Shown here one piece after another: positions 28,817-38,408 of a stretch of 64,000 bases of DNA. The DNA lies in contig NZ_LYMM01000001.1 in NCBI RefSeq assembly GCF_002896965.1, positions 62,001 through 126,000 on the forward strand, read 5' to 3'. Below the pieces are notes generated by a model. It ran no database searches. It was given only the letters and a program-made list of their open reading frames with translations, and was not told where the DNA came from. Both the position numbers and the translations under genes were made by a program. Each line of letters begins with the position of its first letter. Position 1 is the stretch's first letter. The DNA comes from Novosphingobium guangzhouense (lineage in GTDB: Bacteria; Pseudomonadota; Alphaproteobacteria; Sphingomonadales; Sphingomonadaceae).

Positions 28817-30043
28817 ATGCCCTTGCTTGCCCCGTTGATCAATCGTAACGTCACCGAACGCGTTCTCAACGCGCATGGTGTCTCCGCGCTTGTCCTGTCC
28901 GATCCCACTAACATCTATCATGCCACCGGCTTCTGGCCGCAGATGGTCCTGATGGGGCAATCGGGGGCGGCGTTTGCCGTGGTTCCAGCCTCTGCGGACA
29001 AGCCCGTGGTGCTGATAACCAGCCAGTTCATCCATTATCTGCATGATGTGGAAGACCCAGCGGCGGGCGGCCCGCTGGACATCCTGCTATACACTGCGCC
29101 CGATGGCCTGGAAGGCGACGCGGCGCCCCCGATCTTCCTTGACGAGCCGCCCGGCGGCAGGCCCGACCCGCTCGACAACTTCAGCCGTACCGCGACGCTG
29201 GGCGTGCTGGCACGCAGCCCCGCGTTTCCCAATGCCGCATCCGCCCTGCGGGCAGCGGTCGCTCCTTACGGGACGAGCTGGGCGCTCGACACGCTGAACG
29301 CGGCGGCAGCGCTTGGCCTTTCCGGCACCTCGCGCCCGGCAGAACCGCTTCTGCGCCGGATCCGGATGATCAAGTCCCCGCGCGAGATCGCCTTGATGCG
29401 CCATGCAGCGAAGAACAACGTGGAGGCCGCGCGGGCCGCGATATTCTCCATGGCGGCCGGTTCCACATACGAAGACCTGCGCCTTGCCTTCTTCACGGAA
29501 ACCGGACGGCGCGGCGGTGTACCGCTGTTCATTTCGACGGACAGCATGGCCATGCGGCGGCGCGATGGCGTTATCAGGGACGGGCGCAGCTTCCAGATAG
29601 ACGCGGTCAGCCACTACGCGGGATATCACGGCGATTTCGGACGCACGGTCTTCGTGGGAAATCCCGATCCCATCGTCCTGCGCATGGTGGAGGCGGCCGT
29701 CTGCGCAAACGATGCCATCGCGAAGGAACTACGGCCGGGCCTGCTCTATTCCGACGTGCGCAGGATCGGCCACGAAGCGGTTGCCCGCAACGGCTATGAC
29801 GTTGCGGTGTCCTGCGCCACGCACTCTGTCGGCCTGTTCCACACCGATGAGGCTTTCCGCGGTGGCTCGCTCAATTTCGACAAGGATGATCATCGCATCG
29901 AGGCAGGCATGGTGGTCAGCGTGGACTGCCCCGTGCTTCACCTGGATGCCACCGGGAACGTGCATCTGGAAGACCTGTGGCTCATCACCGAGGACGGCTG
30001 CGAGGCGCTGAACGATCGCAGCGAGCCTTTCCTGCAAATCTGA
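28817..30043 (+). CDS. M24 family metallopeptidase-like protein, paralogue 2
   Basis: This 408-residue protein has a creatinase-like N-terminal domain and a pita-bread domain. Ligand positions read Asp in FQIDAVSHY, Asp in HGDFGRT, His in ATHSVGLFHTDEAF, Asp in VVSVDCPVLH where Glu is usual, and Glu in VHLEDLWLI. It shares this Asp change with the M24 protein at 21551. It probably hydrolyses a C-N bond in the same pathway as the preceding LLM monooxygenase. Whether it acts as a peptidase is not established. Confidence 0.87.
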   Translation: MPLLAPLINRNVTERVLNAHGVSALVLSDPTNIYHATGFWPQMVLMGQSGAAFAVVPASADKPVVLITSQFIHYLHDVEDPAAGGPLDILLYTAPDGLEGDAAPPIFLDEPPGGRPDPLDNFSRTATLGVLARSPAFPNAASALRAAVAPYGTSWALDTLNAAAALGLSGTSRPAEPLLRRIRMIKSPREIALMRHAAKNNVEAARAAIFSMAAGSTYEDLRLAFFTETGRRGGVPLFISTDSMAMRRRDGVIRDGRSFQIDAVSHYAGYHGDFGRTVFVGNPDPIVLRMVEAAVCANDAIAKELRPGLLYSDVRRIGHEAVARNGYDVAVSCATHSVGLFHTDEAFRGGSLNFDKDDHRIEAGMVVSVDCPVLHLDATGNVHLEDLWLITEDGCEALNDRSEPFLQI

Positions 30044-30045
30044 TC

Positions 30046-30067
30046 GGCCTGCGCAAGCCCGCAGGCC
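30046..30067. terminator. hairpin between convergent genes
   Basis: GGCCTGCG (30046-30053) pairs with CGCAGGCC (30060-30067) over a 6-base loop, 3 bp after the M24 stop codon and before the end of the convergent REC-GGDEF gene. No T-run. Confidence 0.45.
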
Positions 30068-30077
30068 CCGGCCGACC

Positions 30078-31001
30078 CTAGAGGTTGTCGGCCACGGCTC
30101 CGAATTCGGTGGTGGTCACGCGATTTCGGCCGTCCTGCTTGCTGCGGTAGAGCTGACGATCCGCCTCCTTCAGCCACATTTCGGGCGTCATGTCAGGCAC
30201 GCAGCGCGCGCTGGCCACCCCGATGCTTACCGTGATGAACGGGCTGATCTGCGAACGTTCGTGCGGGATGTTGAGCGACTGCACGTGCTGGCTGATTTCC
30301 TGCGCCACCAGCGCCGCGCCTTCCGGGTCGGCGCCGGGCAGGATGCATGCGAATTCCTCGCCGCCATACCGCGCGGGAAGGTCGGAGGCGCGCCTGACGG
30401 CACGGGTCAGGGCTGCGCCGACCATGACGATGCAGCGGTCCCCCGCCGGATGGCCATATGTATCGTTGAACTGCTTGAAGAAGTCGATGTCGATCATGAT
30501 GACCGTCAGCCAGTCCCCCAGCCGCGTCAGGCGTCCGACTTCGGCGTGCAGCGCCTGTTCCATCTGGCGGCGGTTGCTGAGGCCGGTCAGGGCATCGGTT
30601 ACGGCAAGGCTGGCCAGCTGGTCACGCAGGCGCTTCGTTTCCACGTGATTATTGACGCGGGCGCGCAGGATCGCGGGCTGGATCGGCTTGGTGACATAGT
30701 CGATAGCGCCCAGCGACAGGCCGCGCATTTCATCGTCAGTGTCACCAAGCCCGGTGGTGAAGACGATCGGGATATCGGCAAGCTGCGGGTCGGCCTTGAT
30801 CTGGCGGCAGACTTCGAAACCGTCGATCCCCGGCATCAGCACGTCAAGCAGGATCAGGTCCGGCGGGGTGTCCCGCACCGTCTCCAGAGCCTGCTGGCCC
30901 GAAGTGGAAAAGCAGACTTCGTAATCATCTTCCAGCACCGCATTCATGATTTCGATGTTGGAGATTTCGTCATCGACGATGAGGACGGTGCCCTTGCTCA
31001 T
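30078..31001 (-). CDS. response regulator diguanylate cyclase (REC-GGDEF)
   Basis: This 307-residue protein makes cyclic di-GMP under phosphorylation control. The REC domain (about residues 5-120) has the acidic pair in LIVDDEISN and the phospho-Asp in [14 protein letters not shown]. The GGDEF domain (about residues 130-295) has the active motif [13 protein letters not shown] and, five residues before it, the inhibitory-site RxxD as RASD, so product inhibition is likely. The start overlaps the upstream kinase stop by 4 bp (ATGA, 30998-31001). It is the natural output partner of that kinase. Confidence 0.95.
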   Translation of the reverse strand: MSKGTVLIVDDEISNIEIMNAVLEDDYEVCFSTSGQQALETVRDTPPDLILLDVLMPGIDGFEVCRQIKADPQLADIPIVFTTGLGDTDDEMRGLSLGAIDYVTKPIQPAILRARVNNHVETKRLRDQLASLAVTDALTGLSNRRQMEQALHAEVGRLTRLGDWLTVIMIDIDFFKQFNDTYGHPAGDRCIVMVGAALTRAVRRASDLPARYGGEEFACILPGADPEGAALVAQEISQHVQSLNIPHERSQISPFITVSIGVASARCVPDMTPEMWLKEADRQLYRSKQDGRNRVTTTEFGAVADNL

Positions 31002-33835
31002 GCCGTGGCTCCTGTCTGAGCCATCGGCTCGGCGGGGGTGTCTTCGGTGCCGATCAGTTCCAGCGCGGTATCATAGTCCAGCTTTTCGAGCGCGCGACCG
31101 ATCGGATGCGCGGCGCGTTCATGCTCGGCAAGGCCAAGCGCCTGCGCATACCGCCCAAAGCTGGCGCGTGCACCAAGACTGCGACGGCGCAGCAAGCCGC
31201 GCAGTTCGTTTCGCGCCGCGCTTGCGGCTTCGGCGTCATGGCCGCTGTCCTGCGAAACGGGCGCCGGGGCGGCGGTTGCATCAAGGCTGCGCGCCGCTGC
31301 CACGGCCGGCGCAAGGAAGCCTTCAAGCTCGGTTATGGCGGCTTCGGCCTGCGGCACTGCACCAGCCGCCAGCATCTGCTCTATCTCCGCCGCGCTGCGA
31401 TGAACCTGTGACAGTTCCAGCGAGCCCGCGACGCCCTTCAGCGTGTGCGCGAAACGCCGGGCATCGACCAGCAGCCCGCCAGCGATGTAAGTCCGCAATT
31501 CCTGGCCTGCGTCCGCGTAAGTCTGCCCGAAGGTCAGGATCAGTTTACGCAGCAGCGCAGCCTTGCCATTCACGCGAAGCAGGGCAGCGCGCAAATCGAA
31601 CGGGGGCAGGGTTTCAGGCAGTGTCCCATCCTGCACGACCGCCGACGCGGGCGGTGTCGGCGCTGGGGCCTGTGGTGGGGCCTGTACGTGGGCCTGTACT
31701 GCGGAAGGCGATGCCAGCGGGGAAGCGGAGAGCACGGGCTTAAGCCAGCGATCCAGCATCCGCATCAGCATCGCCGGATCGACCGGCTTGGAGATGTGGT
31801 CGTTCATGCCCGCATTGAGGCAGCGCTGGCGCTCTTCCTCGTGGGCATGGGCCGTCATGGCGATGATCGGCAGGCGATCGGCCGACCATGTCCGGCGAAT
31901 GTGCTGCGTGGCGGCGATGCCGTCCATCTCGGGCATCTGAACGTCCATGAGGATCGCCGCGTAATTGCCCCCGGCGGCCTGAACGCGGTCGCACCCGATG
32001 CGCCCGTTTTCGGCCTGATCCACGACAAGGCCCGCCTGCGAGAGCAGTTCGATCGCGATTTCGCGGTTGATCTCGTTATCCTCGACCAGCAGGACGCGCG
32101 CGCCCTTGAAGCGGTCCGCCACGGCGGGGGCAGCTTCGGGTGCTGCAAGTACAGTCGATCCGGTGTCGTTGGACGCGACCTCGATGATCGTTTCCAGCAG
32201 GGCGCGCGGGGCGATCGGCTTGGTCAGCACGGCTGCTACATTGGCCGGCAGAGTGCCGGGCGAAAGGCTTTCGGCGCCGTAAGCGGTGACGATCAGGGTG
32301 CGGGGAAGCGGCGCGCGATGATCGATGGCCTGCATCATCTCGACCGTTTGCAGGCCGTTCAATCCCGGCATCTTCCAGTCAAGCAGAACGATGTCGTAGG
32401 CTTGGTCCGCATCGTCGGCACTGCGGATCGCGCTTAGCGCCTCGTCACCCGAAGCGACCAGATCCAGCGCGATTTCCCAGCCTGCGAAGATATCCTCCAG
32501 CACCTGCCGGGAGGCGGCGTTATCGTCCGCCGCCAGTATGCGCAGCGCCTTGATGCCGGCAGGGACCGCCGGTTCGATTGCCGCGGTTTCGTCCTCGCGG
32601 GCCATCTGCATGCGGGCGATGAACGTGCTGCCTTCGCCGGGCGCGCTTTCGACCCGGATGGAGCCGCCCATCTGCTCCACGATCTGGCGGCAGATCGCAA
32701 GGCCCAGTCCGGTGCCGCCAAAGCGGCGGGTGGTGGAACTGTCGGCCTGCGAGAAGGACTGGAACAGCGATTGCTGCTGTTCGGGCGTCATGCCGATGCC
32801 GGTATCGCGCACGGTCAGTTCAAGCGTGACGAGATCGCCTTGCTCAGCAACGATCGAAAGCCCCACATGAACGCGGCCGTCCTCGGAAAACTTCACGGCG
32901 TTGCTGACAAGGTTGAGCAGCACCTGATTGAAGCGCAATTCGTCCCCCCGCAGGCGATGGGGAAGGGCGCCCGATACCTCGGAGGTGACCTGCACGCGCC
33001 GGGCCTCGGCATCGTTGGCCACCATCTGCAACTGGTTGGCAACGGCGTTGCGCAAGTCGAAAGGATTGGCTTCCAGCGTAAGCTTGCCTGCCTCGTTCTT
33101 GGAGAAGTCGAGGATATCGTTGATCAGCCGCAGCAGCGACATGCCCGCCTGACCGATCTTGCCCACGTAATCGCGCTGTTTGGGATCAAGGTCCGTCCGG
33201 CCGATCAGGTGGCAAAAGCCGAGAATGGCGTTCATCGGCGTGCGGATTTCGTGGCTCATGTTCGCCAGGAACATGCTCTTGGCGCGGTTGGCTTCCTCGG
33301 CCTCGCGGGTACGTTCGCGCAGGGCGAAGGATTCCACCAGCTGGTCGCTCAGGAGCACCAGAACGCTGGCCTGGAAGGTCACGATGACGGCGTGAACGAT
33401 CACCCGACCCAGATTGCCGCCGCCGGCGAACACGACCGAAGGCAGAAGGTAGAGAAGCAGCAGGTGATGCAGCGCCACCGAGATCGCAGCCACCAGCACC
33501 GCACGGCGATCGCACCAGCCGATCGTCAGCGTCAGCATGGCGAAAAAGTACATGTGCATGTCCATCTGCCACGGATGGCCGCGCAGCAGGACAAGCAGGA
33601 TCGCCGGTTCCGCCATGAGGGCAACGGCGGAGAGGTAGCGCGTGGCGGGCGCGATGCCGTGGCGCCACCACATCAGGTGATAGCTGCCCGCGACCAGTGC
33701 CCCGGCAAGAGCGGCCATGACCGGGCCGTGCCCCGTCAGGAAAGCGACGCCCGCAAAGAGGGGGACATGCGCCCAGAACAAGGCCAGCAGCAGGCGGCCT
33801 GACTGATAGCGCAGTTTGTCGAGTTCGGCGGTCAA
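30998..33835 (-). CDS. hybrid sensor histidine kinase (6TM-HK-REC-REC-HPt)
   Basis: This 945-residue protein has about six membrane segments (residues 10-170), including the His-rich stretch [15 protein letters not shown]. The dimerisation/phospho-His region [14 protein letters not shown] is followed by an ATPase domain ([33 protein letters not shown]). Two receiver domains have phospho-Asp in LLDWKMPG and [11 protein letters not shown], and a C-terminal HPt has His in [11 protein letters not shown]. The open frame reaches 33907, but a TTG at 33835 follows AGGAG at a good distance and overlaps the preceding gene's stop as TTGA. I prefer this start. It probably feeds the REC-GGDEF protein. Confidence 0.92.
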   Translation of the reverse strand: MTAELDKLRYQSGRLLLALFWAHVPLFAGVAFLTGHGPVMAALAGALVAGSYHLMWWRHGIAPATRYLSAVALMAEPAILLVLLRGHPWQMDMHMYFFAMLTLTIGWCDRRAVLVAAISVALHHLLLLYLLPSVVFAGGGNLGRVIVHAVIVTFQASVLVLLSDQLVESFALRERTREAEEANRAKSMFLANMSHEIRTPMNAILGFCHLIGRTDLDPKQRDYVGKIGQAGMSLLRLINDILDFSKNEAGKLTLEANPFDLRNAVANQLQMVANDAEARRVQVTSEVSGALPHRLRGDELRFNQVLLNLVSNAVKFSEDGRVHVGLSIVAEQGDLVTLELTVRDTGIGMTPEQQQSLFQSFSQADSSTTRRFGGTGLGLAICRQIVEQMGGSIRVESAPGEGSTFIARMQMAREDETAAIEPAVPAGIKALRILAADDNAASRQVLEDIFAGWEIALDLVASGDEALSAIRSADDADQAYDIVLLDWKMPGLNGLQTVEMMQAIDHRAPLPRTLIVTAYGAESLSPGTLPANVAAVLTKPIAPRALLETIIEVASNDTGSTVLAAPEAAPAVADRFKGARVLLVEDNEINREIAIELLSQAGLVVDQAENGRIGCDRVQAAGGNYAAILMDVQMPEMDGIAATQHIRRTWSADRLPIIAMTAHAHEEERQRCLNAGMNDHISKPVDPAMLMRMLDRWLKPVLSASPLASPSAVQAHVQAPPQAPAPTPPASAVVQDGTLPETLPPFDLRAALLRVNGKAALLRKLILTFGQTYADAGQELRTYIAGGLLVDARRFAHTLKGVAGSLELSQVHRSAAEIEQMLAAGAVPQAEAAITELEGFLAPAVAAARSLDATAAPAPVSQDSGHDAEAASAARNELRGLLRRRSLGARASFGRYAQALGLAEHERAAHPIGRALEKLDYDTALELIGTEDTPAEPMAQTGATA

Positions 33836-34209
33836 CGTGCCTGCTCCTGCGGTAAGCCTGAAGGAATGCCGCATCCGGCAATGGGGGGGACGGAAACCGC
33901 AAGCCACGCTCCGGCCCTGCGCATGGAAGCGGCGAAGTCGGCGTGCGATGAACCTGCGATCAGGACGTTGGGCAATGCGCCGGTTGCCGCAAGGCGTCCG
34001 CCGTGGCCGGTCACCAGATTGACGCTGTCAACGAGGGATGAGGACGGGGCGGTAACGATCAGATATTGCCCGGACTTCGTGCCCGACAGCAGCCAGCCTG
34101 CGGTCAGGGCCAGAAGCACCGCGATCAGCAGCGCGGCGGCAGGCAGAAGATCCCGAACACCGCCATCGGAGGCCCCGAATCTTGTTTGATTGCAGGCGCG
34201 CGACTCCAT
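33832..34209 (-). CDS. small membrane-anchored protein of unknown function
   Basis: This 125-residue protein has a strong AGGAGGA before its ATG. One N-terminal membrane segment ([20 protein letters not shown], about residues 21-40) anchors a periplasmic domain of about 80 residues with no family I recognise. It is first in a tight three-gene operon: its stop overlaps the TTG start of the hybrid kinase, whose stop overlaps the REC-GGDEF start. That coupling suggests an accessory or input subunit for the kinase, but no function can be assigned from sequence. Confidence 0.75.
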   Translation of the reverse strand: MESRACNQTRFGASDGGVRDLLPAAALLIAVLLALTAGWLLSGTKSGQYLIVTAPSSSLVDSVNLVTGHGGRLAATGALPNVLIAGSSHADFAASMRRAGAWLAVSVPPIAGCGIPSGLPQEQAR

Positions 34210-34330
34210 CCGACGATATCCTCCTCCTGATATTCCAGGAGGCCCCTTAGGACACTATGGCTATTTTTTGGTTAAGATTTGTAAAAAATCCTGCCGACTA
34301 CCAAATGTTAATCAGTCATCTGGCGGTCCG

Positions 34331-36139
34331 TCAGCTGCCCGTCAGAGTAATGGGAAACTGGCTGGCCTGCGCGGCCATGAGCATCGCGGCTTCATCGCGC
34401 GGGACTGCGCGCGAATACAGATAGCCCTGGCCCAGCGTGCAGCCCAGAGCCGCCAGTTTTCGGGCCTGCCCGGCCGTCTCGATCCCTTCGGCGACCACGC
34501 GGATGCCAAGCTTGGTCGCGATATCGATGATGCCTTCGGCAATGATCTGGCTGGGCGCATGGCTGACGATGCGATCGACGAAGGACTTGTCGATCTTGAT
34601 GTAATCCACCGGCACGCTCATCAGGTGGGTAAGCGAGGCGTAGCCGGTGCCGAAGTCGTCAAGCGCAACCTTGAGCCCCTTGGCGCGGAGCGCCTCGACA
34701 GACTTCTGCACGGTTCCCGCCTGATCCATGTAAACGGATTCGGTGACTTCAAGGCTGACATGCCGAAGCGGCACGTTGGCCCGCCCGAATGTCTCGCTCA
34801 GCAGGGTGTAGATCGAAGCGCCGTGAAAGTCCGCCGATGCCACGTTGATGCTGACTTGCGGAACGGCGATGCCGTCATCAAGCCATCTGCGGATGTCGCG
34901 GGCGACCGCACGCATCATTCGCCGTGTGAGGGCGCCGGCGATCTGCGGATCGGTCGTCGCCTCATGGAAGGACGCAGCCGGCAGCGTCTTGTCGCCGACC
35001 CGCATGCGGCACAGCGCTTCCAGCCCCACGATTTCGCCGCTGCGGATATCGACGACGGGCTGGTAGTGCGGTTCGATGCGATTTTCGCGCAAGGCTATGC
35101 CCACGTCCCTGATCGCGGTAAGCCGCTGCATCATGCGGCTGCCGATCCCCGGCCAGTACCGCACGAAGCTGCCGCGCCCGTTTTCCTTGGCGTGATAGAG
35201 CGCGAAGTCCGCGTGCTGGCGGATCTGCTCGGCGGAAAGCTGCTCAGTCGACATTTCGGCAAGGCCGACCGTCGCCTTGGGTGAGATGACATTGCCGCCG
35301 CAATCGGCAGCCGCCGAAATCTCGTCGAGGAACTTGCGCGCTGTCTTCTCCAGATCGCGCAGTGCCGGTTCGCTCTCCACGATGATGGCGAATTCGTCTC
35401 CGCCGATGCGATAGGCCCTGTCAGGGTAGGCGGCGATCGTCAGGCGATCCGCAACCTGACGCAGCAGGATATCGCCGGCGCAGTGCCCGAAGGTGTCATT
35501 GACCGCCTTGAGGTTGTCCAGATCGAGGAGATAGAGCGCCCACGACCCTTGCACCCTGTCGTCAAGCGCGCGCAGGGCCGCGTTAAAGGCAGCACGGTTG
35601 GCAAGCCCGGTCAGGGCATCGATGTTGGCGCGCCGCTCATACTCCTCGACGCGGCGATGGCGGTCGATAGCGATCGCGCCCAGATGAACGCACTGGTCGA
35701 CGATTTCGCGTTCAAGCGCGGTGGGGCCCCGCTTTTCCTTATAGTAGAATGCAAAGGTGCCCATGGTCCGCCGGCGTTCATCGAAGATCGGATGGGACCA
35801 GCAGGCTTTCAGGCCAAGCGGCAGCACCAGATCCCGGAATGCGGTCCACCGCGGGTCATTGGCGATGTCGGGCGTGGTGATTTCCTGCCCCAGATAGGCT
35901 GCAGTACCGCAAGTACCCACATTGGGGCCGATCTTGAGGCCGGTGATCGCATCGCTGTAACTTTCGGGAAGGCTGGGCGCGGCAAGAGAATATAGCCTGC
36001 CCCAGCCATCCACGGTCACCACCGAACAGCATGCGCCGGGAACAAGGCGTTCCACCTCATGGCATAGCCGCAAGGCCGTATCGGCCAGCGGTTCGCCTCG
36101 GGCAATCATTTCCAGGATCGTGTTCTGCAACTCTGTCAT
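34331..36139 (-). CDS. GAF-GGDEF-EAL cyclic-di-GMP enzyme
   Basis: This 602-residue protein has an N-terminal GAF domain (about residues 10-165), a GGDEF domain (about residues 175-330; RIGGDEFAIIV) and an EAL domain (about residues 345-590). The EAL catalytic motifs are intact: VGLEALCRM, SINVASADF, LEVTES, DDFGTGYASL, IKIDKSFV and AEGIETAGQ. The RxxD inhibitory site before GGDEF is absent (AYPD). It could both make and degrade cyclic di-GMP; in such tandem proteins phosphodiesterase activity often dominates. It ends 121 bp before the three-gene kinase operon on the same strand. Confidence 0.94.
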   Translation of the reverse strand: MTELQNTILEMIARGEPLADTALRLCHEVERLVPGACCSVVTVDGWGRLYSLAAPSLPESYSDAITGLKIGPNVGTCGTAAYLGQEITTPDIANDPRWTAFRDLVLPLGLKACWSHPIFDERRRTMGTFAFYYKEKRGPTALEREIVDQCVHLGAIAIDRHRRVEEYERRANIDALTGLANRAAFNAALRALDDRVQGSWALYLLDLDNLKAVNDTFGHCAGDILLRQVADRLTIAAYPDRAYRIGGDEFAIIVESEPALRDLEKTARKFLDEISAAADCGGNVISPKATVGLAEMSTEQLSAEQIRQHADFALYHAKENGRGSFVRYWPGIGSRMMQRLTAIRDVGIALRENRIEPHYQPVVDIRSGEIVGLEALCRMRVGDKTLPAASFHEATTDPQIAGALTRRMMRAVARDIRRWLDDGIAVPQVSINVASADFHGASIYTLLSETFGRANVPLRHVSLEVTESVYMDQAGTVQKSVEALRAKGLKVALDDFGTGYASLTHLMSVPVDYIKIDKSFVDRIVSHAPSQIIAEGIIDIATKLGIRVVAEGIETAGQARKLAALGCTLGQGYLYSRAVPRDEAAMLMAAQASQFPITLTGS

Positions 36140-36252
36140 CTGGCTCGCAGTCTTTTCTGCAGTGCCAGTCTGCGGCGCAATGGTTAATTATCTTCCCACA
36201 TTTCTGGCTGGAGCGACGGCTTTGTGCGGGCTTACCCATCTGTTCATCGCAT

Positions 36253-37371
36253 TTACCCCGCGGGTTGCCAGTCCCCGAGCAGTTCCCGGCGGATTGCGAC
36301 GATGCCGGCCGTTTCCCGCCAGGTCATGCCGATGTCCCTTGCTTTCGAGCCGGGGCCGTTGGAGCCGCTCTCCCAGAACCGGGAATCCTGGGGCCTGAAT
36401 ACGTCGGTCATGGTGCCATCGCGGGCGGTGCCGTTCATGGTCGTCCAGTGCTCTGGATGGATGTGGCGATCCATGAAACAGTCGATGAAAAGCGCGGACC
36501 CGACAGCGGAAGGATTGGCGTAGCGTCCGTCCGGGAACCGGGTGGTGGGGTGCCAAGGACGGGCCAGAGCCACCGCTCCATCAGGCACGCCAGCCTCGCG
36601 GGTCAGGCGCGAGCGGTATACGACGATGCCATAAGGCTGCGACAGCAGCGTCGAGGGGGCGGCGATGAAGGATTGGAACTCTCCGGCGATATAAGGCGCA
36701 CTGCGGGGGCGCGAGCGCACTTCGCTGTCCTCGATCAGCAGCCTGCCATTGCCGAATATGAAGTCGATATTGCCCGCCACGAGGCTGCGGCGAACCAGCG
36801 CCCTGCCGCCGTTGGCGAAGAGCGTATCCTGATATCCGAGAACGGCGGAGCGATCGATCAGCACCCGGTCGCTGTGGACGTCAAGCAGCAGGGCGACGGC
36901 CTGCGGGTTGCCCAGCCGCTCCGCACTGCCCTGCGGATGGCGGTCGTTGGCAAGGTAATCGAACGTGTTCTCGATCGTCAGCCCCTGCACGACGACATCG
37001 GCGGCATCGATCGTCAGCGTGGCGGAGCCCGGCGTGCCCCAGTTGTCGCGGTGCCAGCGCCCGGCCGTCTGCGCGACTGCGCCGAAGTGCAGGCGCGTGC
37101 GCCCCGCTCCGCTTCCGATCAGCCGGGTGCGACCGCGAGAGACGACCGGCTTTTCCTCATACTCTCCCGCAGCGATGCGGATGGTGATCCAGCTGTCGGA
37201 CGTATCGCGTGCAGCGGCGTCCAGCGCGGGCTGGATGGCGGTATAGCACGGCGCCTTGCCATCTCCGCAGGACGGCTGCACGACGTACTCGGTCGGCGCC
37301 GCCTGCGCAGGAATCCCAAGGCCCGCGGCCAGAGGGACAGCTGCCAGGGCGACGGCCAGAATGCGGATCAT
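36253..37371 (-). CDS. pectinesterase (CE8-type), exported
   Basis: This 372-residue protein has a signal peptide (MIRILAVALAAVPLAAGLGIPAQAA). The right-handed beta-helix repeats carry the pectin methylesterase motifs LGYQDTLFANGG, GNIDFIFGNGR (catalytic Asp) and ALARPWHP. The enzyme removes methyl esters from homogalacturonan. The frame is open to 37440, but the ATG at 37371 starts the signal peptide and lies 2 bp after the upstream esterase stop, so the two are co-transcribed. The genes fit a pectin-use locus together with the receptor and sigma set upstream. Confidence 0.93.
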   Translation of the reverse strand: MIRILAVALAAVPLAAGLGIPAQAAPTEYVVQPSCGDGKAPCYTAIQPALDAAARDTSDSWITIRIAAGEYEEKPVVSRGRTRLIGSGAGRTRLHFGAVAQTAGRWHRDNWGTPGSATLTIDAADVVVQGLTIENTFDYLANDRHPQGSAERLGNPQAVALLLDVHSDRVLIDRSAVLGYQDTLFANGGRALVRRSLVAGNIDFIFGNGRLLIEDSEVRSRPRSAPYIAGEFQSFIAAPSTLLSQPYGIVVYRSRLTREAGVPDGAVALARPWHPTTRFPDGRYANPSAVGSALFIDCFMDRHIHPEHWTTMNGTARDGTMTDVFRPQDSRFWESGSNGPGSKARDIGMTWRETAGIVAIRRELLGDWQPAG

Positions 37372-37373
37372 CG

Positions 37374-38354
37374 TTATGCGTCCTTCTTCTTCAGCGCCAC
37401 AAGGAACCCGTCGATCTCCTGGGCGACCTTGTCCAGCCATGGATCGAACAGCCAGAAATCGTGAGGGGCGCCGGTGAAGGCGAACCAGCGGTTAGGGATG
37501 CGATTGCGCTCCAGTTCGGCGATGACCTTGTCCTTGCCTTGCGTGAAACGCGCGATGCCGCTGCTGATGATGAGCGTTGGGGGCGACGCTGCTCCGACAT
37601 GGCTGGCGGCGCTGGCTTCCTTCCAGCGGGCGCCGGCATTTTCGTAAGCCCCGCCAAGCCAGCGCGCGGCGGGCGATGCGTCCCCGGCGGCATTTTCGAA
37701 GCGCAGGGCTTCGGGGTCGGTGAAATCGAGTACGCCGTCAAGGTCGATCAGCGCGGCAGCGGTGCGATCCGCACCGGCACCGAACAGCCCCGAAGGCCCC
37801 GCGTAAGCCAGCAGCGAGGCCATCTGACCGCCCGACGAAGCCCCGCCGATGGCGATGCGGGCAGGGTCGACGCCGAATTCGCCCGCATGTGCGCGCGCCC
37901 ATGCCAGTGCATCACCGATGTCGGTCATCCCTGCCGGATAAGGCGCTTCCGGCGAAAGCCGAAATTCCGGCAGGAACACGGTGTACCCGCGTTGGGCCAG
38001 CAGGTTGGCCAAGGCATAGAAATGCGTCTTCGCCCCCGCGCGCCAGCCTCCGCCATGGACTAGGACGATGCCGATCCGGCTGGCGTTCGCCGCAGGACGG
38101 AACACATCGATATGCAGATCGCGGGTGCCGGTGTTCTTGTAGGGCCGGTCGAACAGCACCGACTGCCCCGCTTGCCAGGTCACCGCCGGCCAGGCGATGC
38201 CGGGGAACTTGTCCTGATATTGTGCGAAGCGCTGGCCGATCGTGTAGCTGTCATCCACTTCCCGCGCCGGACCATGGCCCGACACCAGCATGGCGGCAAG
38301 CGCCAGTACCCATGCCAACTTGCCTGAACTTCGCACCGCATCACACTCCCGCAA
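37374..38354 (-). CDS. exported alpha/beta hydrolase, esterase type
   Basis: This 326-residue protein has an N-terminal hydrophobic leader (LAWVLALAAMLVSGHG). The core has the HSL/BD-FAE-like oxyanion motif VLVHGGGWRAGAK, the nucleophile in IGGASSGGQMA and a C-terminal His in TGAPHDFWLFD. It resembles small esterases that deacylate plant polysaccharides. Its stop lies 2 bp before the pectinesterase start, so a role in removing acetyl or other acyl groups from pectin is likely. A terminator at 38366-38399 separates it from the upstream receptor gene. Confidence 0.87.
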   Translation of the reverse strand: MRECDAVRSSGKLAWVLALAAMLVSGHGPAREVDDSYTIGQRFAQYQDKFPGIAWPAVTWQAGQSVLFDRPYKNTGTRDLHIDVFRPAANASRIGIVLVHGGGWRAGAKTHFYALANLLAQRGYTVFLPEFRLSPEAPYPAGMTDIGDALAWARAHAGEFGVDPARIAIGGASSGGQMASLLAYAGPSGLFGAGADRTAAALIDLDGVLDFTDPEALRFENAAGDASPAARWLGGAYENAGARWKEASAASHVGAASPPTLIISSGIARFTQGKDKVIAELERNRIPNRWFAFTGAPHDFWLFDPWLDKVAQEIDGFLVALKKKDA

Positions 38355-38365
38355 AACGAAAAAGA

Positions 38366-38399
38366 GGACCGCCGCCCGAGGGGTATTGGGCGGCGGTCC
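38366..38399 (-). terminator. rho-independent terminator of the STN receptor gene
   Basis: GGACCGCCGCCC (38366-38377) pairs perfectly with GGGCGGCGGTCC (38388-38399) over a 10-base loop. On the minus strand the stem is followed by CTCTTTTTCGTTTTG. It lies 9 bp past the receptor stop. Confidence 0.85.
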
Positions 38400-38408
38400 A
38401 TCAAGGTA

